From: Flavobacterium marginilacus
GTDB lineage: Bacteria > Bacteroidota > Bacteroidia > Flavobacteriales > Flavobacteriaceae
Assembly: GCF_026870155.1 (NCBI RefSeq)
Contig: NZ_CP113975.1
Span: 1,116,001 to 1,180,000 of the forward strand
DNA: 64,000 nt
Direction of reading: 5' to 3'
Part shown: positions 62,300 through 64,000 of the stretch, in pieces
Position numbering within the stretch: position 1 is the stretch's first letter
Layout: every line of letters begins with the position of its first letter
The notes under the pieces: generated by a model
The model's database searches: none
What the model saw: only the letters and a program-made list of their open reading frames with translations
Told to the model about the DNA's origin: nothing
Position numbers and translations under genes: made by a program

Positions 62300-63646
62300 T
62301 TAAATCCCTATAAAATTACTTGGCGTGATCTGCAGTAATTCAGCTTTAATTTCATCTGAAACCTCTAACGTTTCAATAAAAGCATGAATAGAATCTTTTG
62401 TTATTGCTTCATTGGTTCTTGTCAAACCTTTTAAAGCTTCGTATGGATTTGGATAGGCTTCTCTGCGTAAAATCGTTTGAATTGCTTCGGCAACAACAGC
62501 CCAGTTTTTCTCCAGATCTTCGTGGAATTTAGATTCGTTTAGCAATAATTTATTTAAACCTTTCAAAGTAGCTTCAAAAGAAATGATAGTATGTCCCATC
62601 GGCACACCAATGTTTCTCAAAACAGTACTGTCTGTCAGATCGCGCTGCAGTCTTGAAATTGGCAGTTTGGCAGATAAATGCTCAAAAATAGCATTGGCAA
62701 TTCCTAAGTTTCCTTCAGAATTTTCAAAATCAATTGGGTTTACTTTATGCGGCATTGCAGATGATCCAATCTCTCCCGCTTTAATTTTCTGCTTGAAATA
62801 TTCCATCGAAACATACGTCCAGATATCTCTGTCCAAATCGATAATGATAGTGTTGATTCTTTTCAAAGCATCAAAGAACGCAGCAAAGTGATCGTAATGC
62901 TCAATTTGTGTAGTCGGAAAAGAATGGTGTAAACCTAAATTTTCCTGAACAAATTTAGTCCCGAACTGTTTCCAGTCAACCTGTGGATACGCCACGTGAT
63001 GCGCATTATAATTTCCGGTAGCTCCTCCAAATTTAGCCGCAAACGGAATGTTAAACAACAAACGCATCTGCTCTTCCAAACGCTCTACAAAAACAGCAAT
63101 TTCTTTACCCAAACGAGTAGGCGAAGCAGGCTGTCCGTGCGTGCGTGCAAGAAGCGGAACTGCAGCCCATTCTTGACTCAATTCCTTTAATTTAGAAATT
63201 ACAGCAATTAATGACGGCATATAAACCTGCTCAAAAGCATCTTTAGTCGAAAGCGGAATTGCAGTATTGTTAATATCTTGTGAAGTCAGTCCAAAGTGGA
63301 TAAACTCTTTATATTCAGACAAGCCTAGTTTTTCAAAAGCATCTTTTATGAAATATTCTACCGCTTTTACATCGTGGTTGGTTACTTTTTCGGTTTCTTT
63401 AATCCAAAGAGCATCTTCGGTCGAAAAGTTTTTATAAATGTTACGTAAACTGTCGAAAAGATTAGGATTTACGTTTTTTAATTGCGGTAAAGGAACTTCG
63501 CATAAAGCAATGAAATATTCGATTTCAATTAATACGCGGTATTTGATTAATGCTTCTTCTGAGAAAAAAGGAGCCAGAGATACTGTCTTATTTCTATAAC
63601 GGCCATCGATTGGTGATATAGCATTCAATTCGTTTAAAGTAGTCAT
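62300..63646 (-). CDS. purB: Adenylosuccinate lyase
   Basis: A 448-residue fumarase/aspartase-superfamily enzyme that splits SAICAR and adenylosuccinate, releasing fumarate, in purine synthesis. MTTLNELNAISPIDGRYR is the start; FGLTSQDINNTA, ARTHGQPASPTRLGKE and the signature SSAMPHKVNPIDFENSEG are the active-site blocks. ATG 63646 is preferred over 63736 because the family begins at MTTLNEL and a -7 box (63671-63678) lies between the two. Confidence 0.96.
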   Translation of the reverse strand: MTTLNELNAISPIDGRYRNKTVSLAPFFSEEALIKYRVLIEIEYFIALCEVPLPQLKNVNPNLFDSLRNIYKNFSTEDALWIKETEKVTNHDVKAVEYFIKDAFEKLGLSEYKEFIHFGLTSQDINNTAIPLSTKDAFEQVYMPSLIAVISKLKELSQEWAAVPLLARTHGQPASPTRLGKEIAVFVERLEEQMRLLFNIPFAAKFGGATGNYNAHHVAYPQVDWKQFGTKFVQENLGLHHSFPTTQIEHYDHFAAFFDALKRINTIIIDLDRDIWTYVSMEYFKQKIKAGEIGSSAMPHKVNPIDFENSEGNLGIANAIFEHLSAKLPISRLQRDLTDSTVLRNIGVPMGHTIISFEATLKGLNKLLLNESKFHEDLEKNWAVVAEAIQTILRREAYPNPYEALKGLTRTNEAITKDSIHAFIETLEVSDEIKAELLQITPSNFIGI

Positions 63647-63670
63647 TTTTTGTTGTTTTTTCGAAAGGCA

Positions 63671-63678
63671 CAAATATA
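63671..63678 (-). promoter_or_regulatory. -7 box of purB
   Basis: TATATTTG on the minus strand, 24 nt before the ATG at 63646. It places the transcription start downstream of the alternative start at 63736, excluding it. Confidence 0.6.
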
Positions 63679-63815
63679 AAGAGAATTTAAAGATTAGAAG
63701 GTACTCAGATTTAACTTTTGATTGTAAATAACTCAAAATAATTCAAAAAATCGTGTAATTTGTAACTTTAAAAAAAGAGAAAAGTCAGCGGATAATTTTT
63801 CAATAGAAATAATTT

Positions 63816-63962
63816 GGGCATGACCGCCGGAAAAAGGCGGTCGGGCTATCCGTTACCACTTTTTTTATCCCTTGAAAAAAGGGATAAAAAAGAGCTCCAC
63901 TTCAAACGAAGTTCACTGAACCCCGATGAAAATAAAAATTAAGTGAAGTAATCCCTCATGCG
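63816..63962 (-). repeat. Dispersed double-hairpin repeat family 2, copy B
   Basis: On the minus strand: GCATGAGGGATT, an extra ~45-nt segment bounded by ACTTC/GAAGT, GTGGAGCTC, hairpin 1 (TTTTTTATCCCTT / AAGGGATAAAAAA), TGGTAACGGATAGCCCGACC, hairpin 2 (GACCGCC / GGCGGTC), CATGCCC. It is homologous to 15798-15900 but with different arms. The rest of the window's last 264 bases shows no ORF. Confidence 0.7.
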
Positions 63963-64000
63963 AAGACAATTTCAACATATAAGCCATATTTAAGCAACTT

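Noticed and set aside
63647..63736. N-terminal 30-residue extension of purB
   Set aside because: A promoter -7 box lies inside it and the family starts at MTTLNEL, so the ATG at 63646 is used.

Overview
The window looks like a chromosomal segment of a Flavobacterium-type member of the Bacteroidota. The evidence is the AT-rich sequence, repeated Bacteroidota promoter signals (TTG, about 19 nt, TAnnTTTG), a type IX secretion (T9SS) C-terminal sorting domain, families largely confined to this phylum (DUF4290, DUF5686, DUF5723, DUF4199, the GlmU-like nucleotidyltransferase), and a likely 6S RNA between rny and zapA. The genus is an inference; no rRNA gene is present to fix it.

Layout. 1-3.7 kb is the end of a capsule/exopolysaccharide locus: the C-terminus of a polyprenyl-phosphate sugar transferase, a Wza-type export lipoprotein and a Wzc-type tyrosine kinase. 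4-10.7 kb holds a tRNA-Met, a START-like protein, a class IV aminotransferase, YqgE/AlgH, HU, fmt-recQ (1-nt overlap) and a P-loop ATPase. 11-14.4 kb is DUF493-DUF4290-murA and a CDF metal transporter, followed by a complete IS30-family element (14.46-15.57 kb). 15.9-25 kb holds a DUF5686 outer-membrane protein, aroQ, a beta-barrel protein, xerD, a PAS histidine kinase, rny, the 6S RNA, zapA and a coiled-coil partner. 25.5-30.5 kb is an M23 peptidase-TonB receptor pair and an EF-hand lipoprotein. 30.6-36.6 kb, all leftward, has DUF2971, an MsbA-like ABC exporter, a phosphohexomutase, a GT2 glycosyltransferase and DUF4199. 36.9-46.3 kb has rpmE2, a GlmU-like protein, an ABC-F ATPase, a GNAT, an alpha/beta hydrolase, a CXXC-less thioredoxin-like protein, a TPR protein, rpmH and carB. 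46.4-51.3 kb is accessory: a zeta-toxin pseudogene with a small companion ORF, a five-module secreted GH64 beta-1,3-glucanase and a dienelactone hydrolase. 51.6-57.3 kb has pyrD, an HMG-CoA lyase, a lipoprotein-DUF5723 pair and guaB. 57.4-63.7 kb has a coding remnant, HPP, a TetR-DUF1348 operon with a visible operator, a Kef-type antiporter and purB.

Functional themes: envelope and surface polysaccharide (sugar transferase, Wza, Wzc, GT2, murA, GlmU-like, ABC exporter), nucleotide synthesis (carB, pyrD, guaB, purB), and RNA/DNA housekeeping (rny, 6S RNA, recQ, xerD, HU). MurA carries Asp at the fosfomycin-target Cys position, and CarB ends before the allosteric MGS domain.

The most unusual signal lies between genes. 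At least two dispersed repeat families have conserved sequence boxes flanking hairpins whose arms differ completely between copies yet stay paired (family 1 near 10.8, 25.2 and 59.5 kb; family 2 near 15.8 and 63.9 kb). Such covariation suggests selection on structure. Other inverted-repeat elements lie near 12.1, 15.7, 19.9, 47.3, 50.3 and 62.1 kb, and the IS30 element carries a perfect 50-bp palindrome.
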